DNA from: an uncultured Atopobium sp.
GTDB taxonomy: Bacteria; Actinomycetota; Coriobacteriia; Coriobacteriales; Atopobiaceae
DNA: 64,000 nt
Direction: 5' to 3'
Assembly: GCA_916715765.1 (NCBI GenBank)
Contig: CAKAPG010000001.1
Coordinates: 112,966-176,965 of the forward strand
Both the position numbers and the translations under genes were made by a program. The notes under the pieces are model-generated. The model saw only the letters and a program-made list of their open reading frames with translations. It had not been told where the DNA came from and did not search any database. Positions 41,328 to 50,373 of the stretch are shown piece by piece (position 1 is the stretch's first letter; each line of letters begins with the position of its first letter).

Positions 41328-42256
41328 TGTCGTACAAAGTAAACACCGCAACATATTCTGGCCCGTTTGACCTGCTGCTTCAGCTAGTAAGTAGGCAAAA
41401 AGTTGCTATTGGATCCATTTCTATCTCTGAGGTTGCTGATCAGTACCTGGCAGAAGTTGACGCCATGGAAGAGCTTGACCTAGACGTCGCCAGTGACTTT
41501 GTCCTTGTTGCGTCAACGCTTTTGGACATGAAAGCTCATGCGTTGGTGCCTCAAGACGTTTCACTCAAAAGCTCATACGATGAAGATGAGTATGATGACG
41601 AGCTTGACGGGCTTTCTCCTGATGAGGCGCGAGAAGTTCTTATTGCTCGCCTTATTGCCTATAAGCAATTTAGAAACGCTGGTGCTGCGTTAGGTAGCCG
41701 CATGGAAGCGGAATCATACATGTTCCCACGTTCAGTGGGTCCAGATCCTGATTTCTTGAACCTTATGCCAGACTATCTAGAAGGCATTACGCTCAGAAGC
41801 CTTGCCGTCATTTGTGCGGACATTGACTCAAAACGTGAGACATTCTTGCTTGAGGCAGAACATGTGGCTCCAAAAAGGCTCCCCGTGGCTCTGACGGTTG
41901 CTTCAGTGGATCGTCTCACGCGCTCCAAGGGCAAAGTGACCTTCTCTGAGCTTCTAGACGGTCAGGATACGCCAGAGATTGTGGTTGCAAACTTTTTGGC
42001 TGTGCTTGAACTTTTTAAGCGCGGTCTTGTTCGTGTTCAGCAAGATGTCATCTTTGGTGAGATTGAGATTGAGCACATAGAGGGTGCAGATTCATACCAG
42101 CTTGATGAATCGGTCCTCCTAGAGTTGGAAGAGCTTTCTGGCGATGAGCCAGATCTTGAGGGATTTAACTTGCCTCAAAACGCACTCCAAGATGTCCAGC
42201 AGACGCTTTTATCGCTCACTCATACGCCCGATGAAGTACAGGAAGAGGCGGAATAA
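41327..42256 (+). CDS. scpA: segregation and condensation protein A
   Basis: ScpA is the kleisin that bridges SMC heads with ScpB for chromosome condensation. The N-terminal domain GPFDLLLQLVSRQKVAIGSISISEVADQYL is diagnostic. The middle is acidic. The C-terminal winged helix contains VTFSELLDGQDTPEIVVANFLAVLELFKRGLV. It has 309 residues, with an acidic tail beyond the winged helix. Confidence 0.94.
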   Translation: MSYKVNTATYSGPFDLLLQLVSRQKVAIGSISISEVADQYLAEVDAMEELDLDVASDFVLVASTLLDMKAHALVPQDVSLKSSYDEDEYDDELDGLSPDEAREVLIARLIAYKQFRNAGAALGSRMEAESYMFPRSVGPDPDFLNLMPDYLEGITLRSLAVICADIDSKRETFLLEAEHVAPKRLPVALTVASVDRLTRSKGKVTFSELLDGQDTPEIVVANFLAVLELFKRGLVRVQQDVIFGEIEIEHIEGADSYQLDESVLLELEELSGDEPDLEGFNLPQNALQDVQQTLLSLTHTPDEVQEEAE

Positions 42257-42258
42257 TT

Positions 42259-42933
42259 ATGGCAGAAGAGCTTACTTATTTAGATTCCGAGTCGCTTAAA
42301 GGCGCTTTAGAATCGCTGCTTTTAGTTGCAACTGATGCTATCACCACGGCTGACTTTGCCAAGGTCACCAATGCAGCTCCCGCCGAGGTCGCTGAAGCCC
42401 TTAAAGAGCTTGCAGAGGAGTATACGCGCTGCAACAGGGGATTTCAGCTCAGAGAGGTAGCTGGCGGTTGGCGTCTCTTTACGCACCCTGCCCACCATCA
42501 GCTTGTCAGTGATTTTGTCCTTTCCTGGGACACGCGTCGCCTTTCGCAGGCAGCTCTCGAGACGCTGGCAGTAATTGCCTATCACCAGCCGGTAACCCGT
42601 GAGGGTGTCCGCGCTATCCGTGGCGTTAACTCTGACGGTGTTATCTCTTCACTTCGCGAGAAAAACCTTGTGCGTGAAGTAGGCAAAGAGGCAGATAGGG
42701 GACAAGCCATTCTTTATGGCACCACTGCGCTTTTCCTAGAGCGCTTTGGTCTCAAGTCTTTGCGAGAGCTGCCACCACTAGAGGACTTTGCTCCTGATGA
42801 GGAGTCCAAGCAGTTTATTCGCGAGAGACTCTCTGGTAGAAGCTTTACTTCAACGCTTGAAGAGGCCGCAGAAGACATTGATGATGAGCGCTCCCTTTTG
42901 GGGGATACCTACGATACGCAAGAGGAAGCATAA
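42259..42933 (+). CDS. scpB: segregation and condensation protein B
   Basis: ScpB forms dimers that bind ScpA. Two winged-helix domains are visible. The first is LKGALESLLLVATDAITTADF to about residue 90. The second has LSQAALETLAVIAYHQPVTREGVRAIRGVNSDGVI and ends LERFGLKSLRELPPL. The 224 residues include an acidic tail. It starts two bases after scpA. Confidence 0.94.
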   Translation: MAEELTYLDSESLKGALESLLLVATDAITTADFAKVTNAAPAEVAEALKELAEEYTRCNRGFQLREVAGGWRLFTHPAHHQLVSDFVLSWDTRRLSQAALETLAVIAYHQPVTREGVRAIRGVNSDGVISSLREKNLVREVGKEADRGQAILYGTTALFLERFGLKSLRELPPLEDFAPDEESKQFIRERLSGRSFTSTLEEAAEDIDDERSLLGDTYDTQEEA

Positions 42934-42936
42934 GCA

Positions 42937-43776
42937 GTGGCAGAAGAGCGCATTGTTCCCATGCGTCTGCAGCGCTTCTTGGCGCGTGCAGGAGTAGCTA
43001 GTCGTCGCGGCTCAGAGCGCCTGATGACCTCTGGTCGCGTTACGGTAAACGGACAGATAGTCACTGAGCTTGGTAGCAAGGTTGATCCGCTGGTAGATAT
43101 TGTTGCGGTTGATGGCATTGTCTGCTCAATTGCCGAGAAACCCGTCTACTTGATGCTCAACAAACCTGCAGGGTACCTGACTACTATGAAAGACCCTCAG
43201 GGTAGACCAACCATTGTGGATATGGTTCCCACTGACAAATATCCCGGTCTTTTTCCTGTTGGTCGCCTTGATATGGATACCACGGGTCTTTTGTTCTTTA
43301 CTACCGATGGTCAGATGGCACAAGAGCTCTTGCATCCTTCAAAGCACGTATGGAAGCACTATGTTGCTTATGTAGTAGGTACACCTACAGAAGAGCAGCT
43401 AAATCGCCTGCGTGAAGGTATTGAGCTTGAAGACGGCCCTGCAGCTCCTGCTGAGGTTGAGATTGTATCCAACGATGCCAAGATGAAGGCACTTCTCGCC
43501 CCACAGGGTTTAGGAAAAACCGGTGGAGGAGAGCCAAACTCCCTGGTCAGCGTAACTATTAGAGAAGGCAGAAAGCACCAGGTCAAAAAGATGCTTCAGG
43601 CTATTCACCATAGAGTTATTGCACTCCACAGAGACACGTTTGGGCCGCTCCATCTTACAGGCGTTAAAGAAGGCGAGTGGAGGCTTCTTACAGAAGAGGA
43701 AGTTGCCACTCTAGAGCGCACTATTGGTAGAGAGCCTGGTGCCTCTCCCATTTTGCCTTTACATGCCATCAAGTAA
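42937..43776 (+). CDS. rluB: 23S rRNA pseudouridine synthase (RluB/RsuA family)
   Basis: An S4 RNA-binding domain (MRLQRFLARAGVASRRGSERLM) precedes the pseudouridine synthase fold with the catalytic Asp in GRLDMDTTGLLFFTTDG and KxxYLMLNKPAGYLTT. The start is GTG at 42937, three bases after scpB. The 279 residues are within the family range. Assignment to RluB rather than a sister family follows from the scpB neighbour. Confidence 0.9.
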   Translation: MAEERIVPMRLQRFLARAGVASRRGSERLMTSGRVTVNGQIVTELGSKVDPLVDIVAVDGIVCSIAEKPVYLMLNKPAGYLTTMKDPQGRPTIVDMVPTDKYPGLFPVGRLDMDTTGLLFFTTDGQMAQELLHPSKHVWKHYVAYVVGTPTEEQLNRLREGIELEDGPAAPAEVEIVSNDAKMKALLAPQGLGKTGGGEPNSLVSVTIREGRKHQVKKMLQAIHHRVIALHRDTFGPLHLTGVKEGEWRLLTEEEVATLERTIGREPGASPILPLHAIK

Positions 43777-43840
43777 TTACTAGTCGCACGATTTCTAAGC
43801 ACACATCAAACAGCTCAAACACGCCCAGAGAGGAGACATA

Positions 43841-44551
43841 ATGCAGCCATTTGAAGTTCCAGCTCAGGTTCATCGTATTTTGTTTATGCGCCACCCAGAG
43901 AGTGTGGCTAATACACAGCGCTTTTTCAGCGGCAGAAGAGATGTTGAGCTTACCGAGCATGGCGTTGAACAGCGAGATCACGCCGTTCGTGCACTTGTTG
44001 CATTTCATCCAGATAGAATTTGGACCTCTCCATTGTCTCGCTGCAAAGACATGGCCCAGATGGCTGCCAGCGAGCTTGGTATTCCTTGTGAGGTAAAAGA
44101 CGACCTTGCAGAGATGGATTTTGGCATTCTAGAAAGCAAGCGTTTTGCTGACGCAGAAGAGATTTTAAAGCCCTATGGCCTTACGTTTCCTTGGGCCTCA
44201 GACAAAAACGGCCACTCCATACCTGCTCCAGAAGCAGAGTCATACGAGCAGGTAAGAAGCAGGTGTCGCACTATTCTTAACGAGCTTTCCAGTCTTTCTG
44301 GACGGACTGTTTGTATTTCTCACGGCGGCTATTTGCGTTCTATGATGGCAGAGATTTTTGGCATCCCAGGTAGTTCAAGCTGGAATGTACATCTTGCAAA
44401 TGTCTCTTCAATCTTCTTTACTAGTACAGGCAGTTCTGATTTCAAGCTTGGTGGATTTAACCTTGATCCAGAAGAGGTTATTCGTCGTTCCACTGAGCCA
44501 AGTTTTTACGATTTTCGTGACATTTGGGGTGTCACCAAGGGGGATAAGTAA
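43841..44551 (+). CDS. histidine phosphatase superfamily protein
   Basis: A phosphoglycerate-mutase-like phosphatase. The catalytic His lies in ILFMRHPESVANTQ (the usual RHGET reads RHPES), and a second His in VCISHGGYLRSM. The other core Arg is in TSPLSRCKD. The length is 236 residues. The substrate cannot be told. The ATG follows GAGAGGAGA, and the stop codon overlaps the next start (TAATG), so it is transcribed with cmk-plsC. Confidence 0.85.
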   Translation: MQPFEVPAQVHRILFMRHPESVANTQRFFSGRRDVELTEHGVEQRDHAVRALVAFHPDRIWTSPLSRCKDMAQMAASELGIPCEVKDDLAEMDFGILESKRFADAEEILKPYGLTFPWASDKNGHSIPAPEAESYEQVRSRCRTILNELSSLSGRTVCISHGGYLRSMMAEIFGIPGSSSWNVHLANVSSIFFTSTGSSDFKLGGFNLDPEEVIRRSTEPSFYDFRDIWGVTKGDK

Positions 44552-46095
44552 TGATTGTTGCTATTGACGGCCCAGCAGGCTCCGGAAAGTCTACGGTTGC
44601 TCGCGCCCTTTCTGATCGCCTGGATCTGATTTTTCTTGATACGGGTGCAATGTATCGCTCGGTAACCGTAGAATGCCTGCGTCAAGGCATCGATATGACT
44701 GATACCGAGAAAATCATTCAGGTTGCCCGCAGCATCAGTATCTCGTTTGGTAACTCCGCAAACGGTCAGACCGTTTACGCAAACGGCTCAAATGTTACGA
44801 CAGAGATTCGTACTCCCGAGGTAGATAGAAACGTTAGCGCTGTTGCAGCCATCCCTGAGGTCCGTGAGGCTATGGTCACGCTTCAGCGCCGTGCTGGCGA
44901 GAATGGCGATGTAGTCGCTGAAGGTCGTGACATTGGCACCGTGGTATTCCCTGAGGCAGATGTAAAGGTTTTCTTGACCGCAGACCCTGCTGCTCGTGCT
45001 CACCGCCGCGCTGTTCAGCGCCAGGGTGGAGATGCAGCCACCGGACACGATGCCAAGGTAGACGCCAAGAGTGAGGAGAAGATCCTCGAAGACATCAAGG
45101 CCCGCGATAAAGCAGACTCTGAGCGCAAGGCAGCTCCACTCCGCGCCGCAGAAGACGCCCATCATATTGACTCTTCTGCGCTCTCTGTTGAAGAGGTCAT
45201 TGCAGCAATTATTGCCCTGCATCCAGGTCTTGTAAACAGAGATACTCGTAACCATAGATCTTCTCACCAGGGAAATGAATCAGAAGGTAGCTCTTCTGAT
45301 GACGGGAAGTCTCACACAGAAAAGCCTAAGCGCTCCGAGAAAAAATCTTCTATAGCAGCGGCATCTAAGCGTTTGCGCCCTTTTGGTGGAAACTCGTTTG
45401 ACGATTATTACGATACCGCGCTTGCTGATTTTCCAGCTCCTGCCAAGTTCTTTAAGTGGCTGGCAGTTAGCGTGCTTGGACTGATTACAAAAATATGGTT
45501 CAGGTGGCGTTGGGACAATGACCAGCTCTTTGTTGGCGATAAGACCCCTCGTGTTCTTATCATGAACCACCCAACGTTCTTGGACCCTATTGTTACTGTT
45601 GTCCACCTGTTTGTTCATGGCATTCCCGTCCGCACCATCTACAAGAGCGAGTTCAACAAATTTAAACCACTTCAGTGGGCGCTTTCTAGACTAGGTGGCA
45701 TTCCAGTAGACCGCGGAACTGCCGATATGAAAGCAATTCGTCGTGCCACTACAGCGCTTTCTAGAGGAGAAATGCTTCTTATTTACCCTGAGGGTACAAG
45801 AGTCAGAAGCAATACTGAGCGTGGAGAAACTCACGGTGGTTTTGCGCTTATCGCCCAGCTTGCAAAAGTAGATGTGCAGCCTCTGGCAATCATTGGCGCA
45901 CTTGATATTAAGAAAAAAGGTTCACCTCTGGTTAAGCCTGTTAAGGTTTATCTTCGCGCAGGTCAGAAGGTCTCTTTTAGTGATCTGACTTCTACAAAGC
46001 GTAAAGATCAGGCAAAAGAGATGGAAGAGATGGCCATGGAGCGGGTATACGAACTAAGAGATGCAATGCTCAAAGAGCATCCCGGAAGGAATTAG
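44551..46095 (+). CDS. cmk: fused cytidylate kinase / 1-acylglycerol-3-phosphate acyltransferase
   Basis: Two enzymes in one 514-residue chain. Residues 1-226 form CMP kinase: P-loop IDGPAGSGKSTVA, LDTGAMYRSVT and VAEGRDIGTVVFP. A charged Ser/Lys-rich linker of about 75 residues follows. Residues 300-514 form a PlsC-type acyltransferase with the HX4D motif at His340-Asp345 (NHPTFLD) and YPEGTRVRS later. The open frame is uninterrupted. The first half supplies CDP; the second adds the second acyl chain to make phosphatidate. The fusion is next to ispH (3 bases). Confidence 0.9.
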   Translation: MIVAIDGPAGSGKSTVARALSDRLDLIFLDTGAMYRSVTVECLRQGIDMTDTEKIIQVARSISISFGNSANGQTVYANGSNVTTEIRTPEVDRNVSAVAAIPEVREAMVTLQRRAGENGDVVAEGRDIGTVVFPEADVKVFLTADPAARAHRRAVQRQGGDAATGHDAKVDAKSEEKILEDIKARDKADSERKAAPLRAAEDAHHIDSSALSVEEVIAAIIALHPGLVNRDTRNHRSSHQGNESEGSSSDDGKSHTEKPKRSEKKSSIAAASKRLRPFGGNSFDDYYDTALADFPAPAKFFKWLAVSVLGLITKIWFRWRWDNDQLFVGDKTPRVLIMNHPTFLDPIVTVVHLFVHGIPVRTIYKSEFNKFKPLQWALSRLGGIPVDRGTADMKAIRRATTALSRGEMLLIYPEGTRVRSNTERGETHGGFALIAQLAKVDVQPLAIIGALDIKKKGSPLVKPVKVYLRAGQKVSFSDLTSTKRKDQAKEMEEMAMERVYELRDAMLKEHPGRN

Positions 46096-46098
46096 TTC

Positions 46099-46953
46099 GT
46101 GCCTACTATCAAAATTGCTGACGAAGCAGGTGCTTGTTACGGCGTAGAAAGAGCTCTTCAAATGGTCCAGCAGGCCGTCAAAGATGCTCATGCGCCCGTG
46201 CGTACGCTTGGTCCGCTTATCCATAACCCTCGCGTTGTTACGTCCCTTAAAGACCAGGGCGTAGAGGTTGTTGATTCTGCCTCTGCGGCTAAAGGAAGTG
46301 CGCTATTGTTGCGCACCCATGGCGTAACTCCCCAAGAGGAGCAGATTGCCAAGGACGGCTGTGTTGACGTGTTAGATGCAACCTGTCCGTTTGTAAAGAA
46401 AGCTCACGGAGCTGCAGAACTTCTCGCCAAGCAGGGCTATGCCGTGTACGTGGTAGGAGAGTCCGGACATCCTGAGGTAGAGGCCACGCTGGCGCACGTG
46501 CCAGGTTCTTTGGCCATAGACTCCGTGGAAGAAGTTGCAGCTCAGGCAGATGCTATGAGAGCTGCAAAGAAAGTTGGTCTGGTGGTTCAGACCACCATGA
46601 GCGCTGCGAAGCTTTCTGAGGTAGTTAACGCAGTTCTTCCGCTTGTTGACGAGCTTCGCGTCATGAATACCATCTGCGAGGCTACTGCTGGCCACCAGGA
46701 CTCGTGTATGAGGCTTGCAAAAGAGTCTGACGTCATGATTATTATTGGCGGCAGGATTTCTGCAAATACTACTCGCTTGGCAGAGATTTCTAAGCTCTAT
46801 TGCCCCGCAACCTACCACATTGAAGGCGCTGATGAGCTAGAGGCTTCTTGGTTTGAAGGCGCGGAGCATATTGGTATTACCGCAGGAGCTTCTACACCAG
46901 AGGCTCATATCAACGCAGTTAAATCAGCTATCGAACAAATCGTAGGCGCCTAA
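46099..46953 (+). CDS. ispH: 4-hydroxy-3-methylbut-2-enyl diphosphate reductase
   Basis: IspH is the last enzyme of the MEP pathway, releasing IPP and DMAPP. The iron-sulfur ligands are Cys13 (AGACYGVERAL), the Cys in LDATCPFVKKAH and the Cys in MNTICEATAGHQ. The substrate-binding motifs RTHGVTPQEE and GITAGASTPE are present. The predicted start is GTG at 46099. The 284 residues are typical. dxr, ispG and ispH in this window cover three of the pathway steps. Confidence 0.94.
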   Translation: MPTIKIADEAGACYGVERALQMVQQAVKDAHAPVRTLGPLIHNPRVVTSLKDQGVEVVDSASAAKGSALLLRTHGVTPQEEQIAKDGCVDVLDATCPFVKKAHGAAELLAKQGYAVYVVGESGHPEVEATLAHVPGSLAIDSVEEVAAQADAMRAAKKVGLVVQTTMSAAKLSEVVNAVLPLVDELRVMNTICEATAGHQDSCMRLAKESDVMIIIGGRISANTTRLAEISKLYCPATYHIEGADELEASWFEGAEHIGITAGASTPEAHINAVKSAIEQIVGA

Positions 46954-46954
46954 T

Positions 46955-48337
46955 ATGGAACAGCGCGCAGACTACGGAAATACAAAATCTGGTGGACTTG
47001 GCGCACTGATTGAGTCCGTTGAAGAGGGTAGTCCTGCGTGGAAGGCTGGCCTTGAGCCAGGCATGATTATCGAGAAGGTTAACGGTGTAGTTCCAAAAGA
47101 CCTGATTGATTGGCGCTGGGAGGCCGACGGCTCCCTCTGTGAGCTTGAAGTTTCTGTTCCTGGTGAGGAAGAGCTCTATGAGTGTGTGCTTGAGCGAGAG
47201 TCCGGAGAAGACTGGGGCGTTGACTTTGTTGATGTGCTCTTTGATGGCATCAAGACCTGCGTAAACGCTTGCCAGTTCTGCTTTATGGCTATGCTGCCAG
47301 AAGATATGCGCCCTTCGCTTTCTATTAGAGATGACGATTATCGCCTGAGTTTTTTGCAGGGCAATTTTGTGACGCTCACTAACCTCACAGACGAGGATGT
47401 TGATCGCATCATTTCTCATAAGCTAGAGCCTATGAACGTCTCTCTGCATGCAATCTCACCTGACGTGCGCCGCAATCTAATTGGTGCTCGCGCAGCCAGG
47501 GGCATTGAAGTACTTGAAAAGCTTATGGACGCCGGGATTGAGATTCATGGCCAGATTGTTCTCTGTCCTAATATCAATGACGGCGAAGAGCTTGATAAAA
47601 CGCTCGATTGGGTAGAGGCTCACCAGCAGATTACCTCTCTAGCCATTGTTCCGCTTGGTTATACCAAAGACTCTAAGCGCTTTACGCATTCCTATTCTGA
47701 TGACGTGGAGCTCTCCCGTTCTGTAGTCAAAATTGTTGAACCCTATCAGGAGCGCGCACGTGCTTCTTTGGGCATTACACGTTTCCAGCTCTCTGATGAG
47801 TTCTATGTAGACGCCCAGCTACCCATTCCGCCTGCATATACCTATGACGGCTATCCGCAGTTCTACGATGGCATTGGCATGCTCAGAAGCTTCCTGGATG
47901 AGGCTGAAGAGGTTTGTGGCGCTATGCGTACTGCCCTTGATGAGGCAGATACGTATCTTTCTGCTCGCTCTCGCAATATTTTGCTGATTGTAGGCGAGGC
48001 GGCTCAGCAAACCATCCAGACCTTCTGCGACAACTGGTCTTCCAACGGCAACGTTTCTACTTTTGCCGTGCGCAACGATTTCTTTGGTGGAGACGTTAAC
48101 GTCACAGGACTTATCTGCGCCGTTGATCTTCTCGCCCAGGTACCTGAGGACTTAACTGATGTCCTGGTAGTACTTCCTGAGGTTATGTTTAACTTTGACA
48201 AAGTCACCCTTGATGGCATGTCACTAGCCGATTTAACTGTGCAGTTAGAGACTCGTGGCGCAAAAGTAATCATGTCAATTCCTGGTCCCACGAACATTGC
48301 TGAGTCGTGTATTAAAGCGCTCAAAGAGTGGGATTAG
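46955..48337 (+). CDS. DUF512 / radical-SAM-like iron-sulfur protein with PDZ domain
   Basis: A 460-residue protein of a conserved family with no settled function. An N-terminal PDZ-like domain (ALIESVEEGSPAWKAGLEPGMII) covers about 15-75. A CX3CX2C cluster motif at Cys102, Cys106 and Cys109 (TCVNACQFCF) begins a radical-SAM-like barrel (SLHAISPDVRRNLIGA, GQIVLCPNINDG). The DUF512 domain is the C-terminal part. Its neighbours ispH, der, plsY and gpsA match the family's usual context in Gram-positive bacteria. The ATG starts one base after ispH. Confidence 0.85.
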   Translation: MEQRADYGNTKSGGLGALIESVEEGSPAWKAGLEPGMIIEKVNGVVPKDLIDWRWEADGSLCELEVSVPGEEELYECVLERESGEDWGVDFVDVLFDGIKTCVNACQFCFMAMLPEDMRPSLSIRDDDYRLSFLQGNFVTLTNLTDEDVDRIISHKLEPMNVSLHAISPDVRRNLIGARAARGIEVLEKLMDAGIEIHGQIVLCPNINDGEELDKTLDWVEAHQQITSLAIVPLGYTKDSKRFTHSYSDDVELSRSVVKIVEPYQERARASLGITRFQLSDEFYVDAQLPIPPAYTYDGYPQFYDGIGMLRSFLDEAEEVCGAMRTALDEADTYLSARSRNILLIVGEAAQQTIQTFCDNWSSNGNVSTFAVRNDFFGGDVNVTGLICAVDLLAQVPEDLTDVLVVLPEVMFNFDKVTLDGMSLADLTVQLETRGAKVIMSIPGPTNIAESCIKALKEWD

Positions 48338-48383
48338 CCACATATTGCTGGTATCATTAAACCAACTGAATGAAAGGTGAGAC

Positions 48384-49709
48384 ATGGCTAAGCCCATTGT
48401 TGCTATTGTTGGACGCCCTAATGTTGGTAAGTCCACGCTGGTAAATAGAATTGCCGAGAAACGCGATGCAATTGTGCATGAGTCCAGGGGAGTAACCCGT
48501 GACCGCTCGTATCACGACGCTGATTGGAATGGTCGTGAGTTTAAGCTTATTGACACCGGCGGCATTGAGTCAATTAAGTCGCAGGATCGCTTTGCTCCAC
48601 ACATTCGTGAGCAGGCACTTCTTGCGTGTGAAGAGGCAGACGTTATTGTCTTTGTGGTAGATGGCTCTACCGGTGTAACCGATGAAGATGAAGAGGTTGC
48701 GCGCATTGTTCGCAAAACCACCAAGCCCGTGTTTTTGGTGGTAAATAAGAAAGATAACCCTGCGACAGAGCAGGATGGTCTTTGGGATTTCTACGCCCTT
48801 GGTTGTGGTGAGCCTCTGCCTCTTTCTGCTTCACATGGTCATGGCACTGGCGACTTACTGGATGATATTGTTAACGCATTTCCAGAGGTAGATGAAGAGC
48901 CAGAAGATGATGGCATTCTCAACCTGGCAATTATTGGCCGTCCAAACGTTGGCAAGTCTTCGCTGGCAAACCGATTAGCAAACAAGAAGCGCTCTATCGT
49001 TTCTGATGTAGCTGGTACTACGCGAGACGCTATCGACACCATGATTGAATGGAAGGGAACTCCCATTCGTCTTGTTGATACTGCAGGTATTCGTAAGAAG
49101 AGTCAGGTACACGAGGACGTTGAGTACTACAGTTTGGTCAGAGGCCTACAGGCAATGGACCGCGCAGATGTCTGTCTTCTTGTTGTTGATGCTTCAATTG
49201 GCGTCACCGAGCAGGACCAGAAGCTTGCAAACATGGCTGTTGAGCGTGGCTGCGGCTTGGTGCTTCTTCTTAATAAGTGGGATCTTATTGACTCCGAAGC
49301 AAAACGTGATGAGGTAGCAGTCTCTGTAGCAAAGCGCCTGGCCTTTGCACCTTGGATTGCTTCTATCAACGTTTCTGCACTTACCGGTCGCGCTATTGAT
49401 AAGGTGCTTGCTGCCGCAATCTCAGCTGCAGAATCCCGCTCTATTCAACTTAAGACCTCTGAGCTCAACGAACTTCTCGCCCAGATCAGAGAGGGCGGAC
49501 ATACGGTGTCTGATCGAGGCCGTCGCCTTAAGATTCAGTATGCTACTCAGACGGGTTCTAAGCCTCCTGTTATCTCGTTCTGGTGCAATGCTCCAGACCT
49601 TGTTGACGATAACTACGAGCGCTTTATTGAGAACAGACTTCGCGAGAAGTTCTCTCTGGTTGGCACACCTATTCGCTTGAAGTTCCGTAAGAAGGTTGAA
49701 TCTAACTAA
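48384..49709 (+). CDS. der: ribosome biogenesis GTPase Der (EngA)
   Basis: Der carries two GTPase domains in tandem and assists 50S assembly. GRPNVGKSTLVNRI at about residues 9-22 and GRPNVGKSSLANRL near 186 are the two P-loops. NKKD and NKWD base-recognition motifs follow each. A KH-like C-terminal domain ends with LVGTPIRLKFRKK. The 441 residues are full length. Its stop overlaps the plsY start. Confidence 0.96.
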   Translation: MAKPIVAIVGRPNVGKSTLVNRIAEKRDAIVHESRGVTRDRSYHDADWNGREFKLIDTGGIESIKSQDRFAPHIREQALLACEEADVIVFVVDGSTGVTDEDEEVARIVRKTTKPVFLVVNKKDNPATEQDGLWDFYALGCGEPLPLSASHGHGTGDLLDDIVNAFPEVDEEPEDDGILNLAIIGRPNVGKSSLANRLANKKRSIVSDVAGTTRDAIDTMIEWKGTPIRLVDTAGIRKKSQVHEDVEYYSLVRGLQAMDRADVCLLVVDASIGVTEQDQKLANMAVERGCGLVLLLNKWDLIDSEAKRDEVAVSVAKRLAFAPWIASINVSALTGRAIDKVLAAAISAAESRSIQLKTSELNELLAQIREGGHTVSDRGRRLKIQYATQTGSKPPVISFWCNAPDLVDDNYERFIENRLREKFSLVGTPIRLKFRKKVESN

Positions 49710-50371
49710 TGTCTGGAATTGTTGTTGCTCTGATTTTTGGACTTATTGCGTTTGGCCTTGGTGGTATTCCCTTTGGTCTGATTATTGCAAGCGTTATGGC
49801 TCATGAGGACATTCGTAAGCTTGGATCAGGAAACATTGGGACTACCAACGTTGCTAGAAATGCTGGTAAAGCCGCAGGTATTCTTACGCTTCTCTGCGAT
49901 GCTGGCAAGGGCATTATCAGTGTCATGCTAGTCCGTTGGTTCTTGGGAACCCAGGGATTTACTCCTTTAGTCTCGGGAAATGATCACGCAGAGGCAGAGC
50001 TCATCATTTCTTTTGTGTATGCCTGCTGTGTTCTTGGTCATATCTTCTCGCCATGGCTTCATTTCCACGGCGGCAAAGGAATTGCTGTTGGATTTGGTGG
50101 TGGCCTTGCGGTAAATCCGCTTGCAGCCCTCGTAGCTCTTGCGGTGTTTATTACGCTTGCCGTACCAACTAAGTACGTATCTCTTGGCTCCATTGGTGCG
50201 GCAGTTGCCATTCCGCTTTTCTGCCTTTTATTTGGCATGGATCCTTTGGCAACTATCCCAGTATTTGTTGTGGCAGCTGCAGTAATTTGGGCACATCGCG
50301 AGAATATCAATCGTCTTAATGCTGGTAGTGAGTCTAAATTCTCTTTCGGCGAAAAGAAAAAGGACAACTAA
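49709..50371 (+). CDS. plsY: glycerol-3-phosphate acyltransferase PlsY
   Basis: PlsY transfers acyl groups from acyl-phosphate to glycerol-3-phosphate, making lysophosphatidate. The membrane protein has about five transmembrane segments. The motifs LGSGNIGTTNVARNAGK, FHGGKGIAVGFGG and the late RHRENI-type string (AHRENINRLNAG) are present. The 220 residues are typical. With gpsA next door and the plsC half of the cmk fusion, it gives a route from dihydroxyacetone phosphate to phosphatidate. Confidence 0.93.
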   Translation: MSGIVVALIFGLIAFGLGGIPFGLIIASVMAHEDIRKLGSGNIGTTNVARNAGKAAGILTLLCDAGKGIISVMLVRWFLGTQGFTPLVSGNDHAEAELIISFVYACCVLGHIFSPWLHFHGGKGIAVGFGGGLAVNPLAALVALAVFITLAVPTKYVSLGSIGAAVAIPLFCLLFGMDPLATIPVFVVAAAVIWAHRENINRLNAGSESKFSFGEKKKDN

Positions 50372-50373
50372 TC

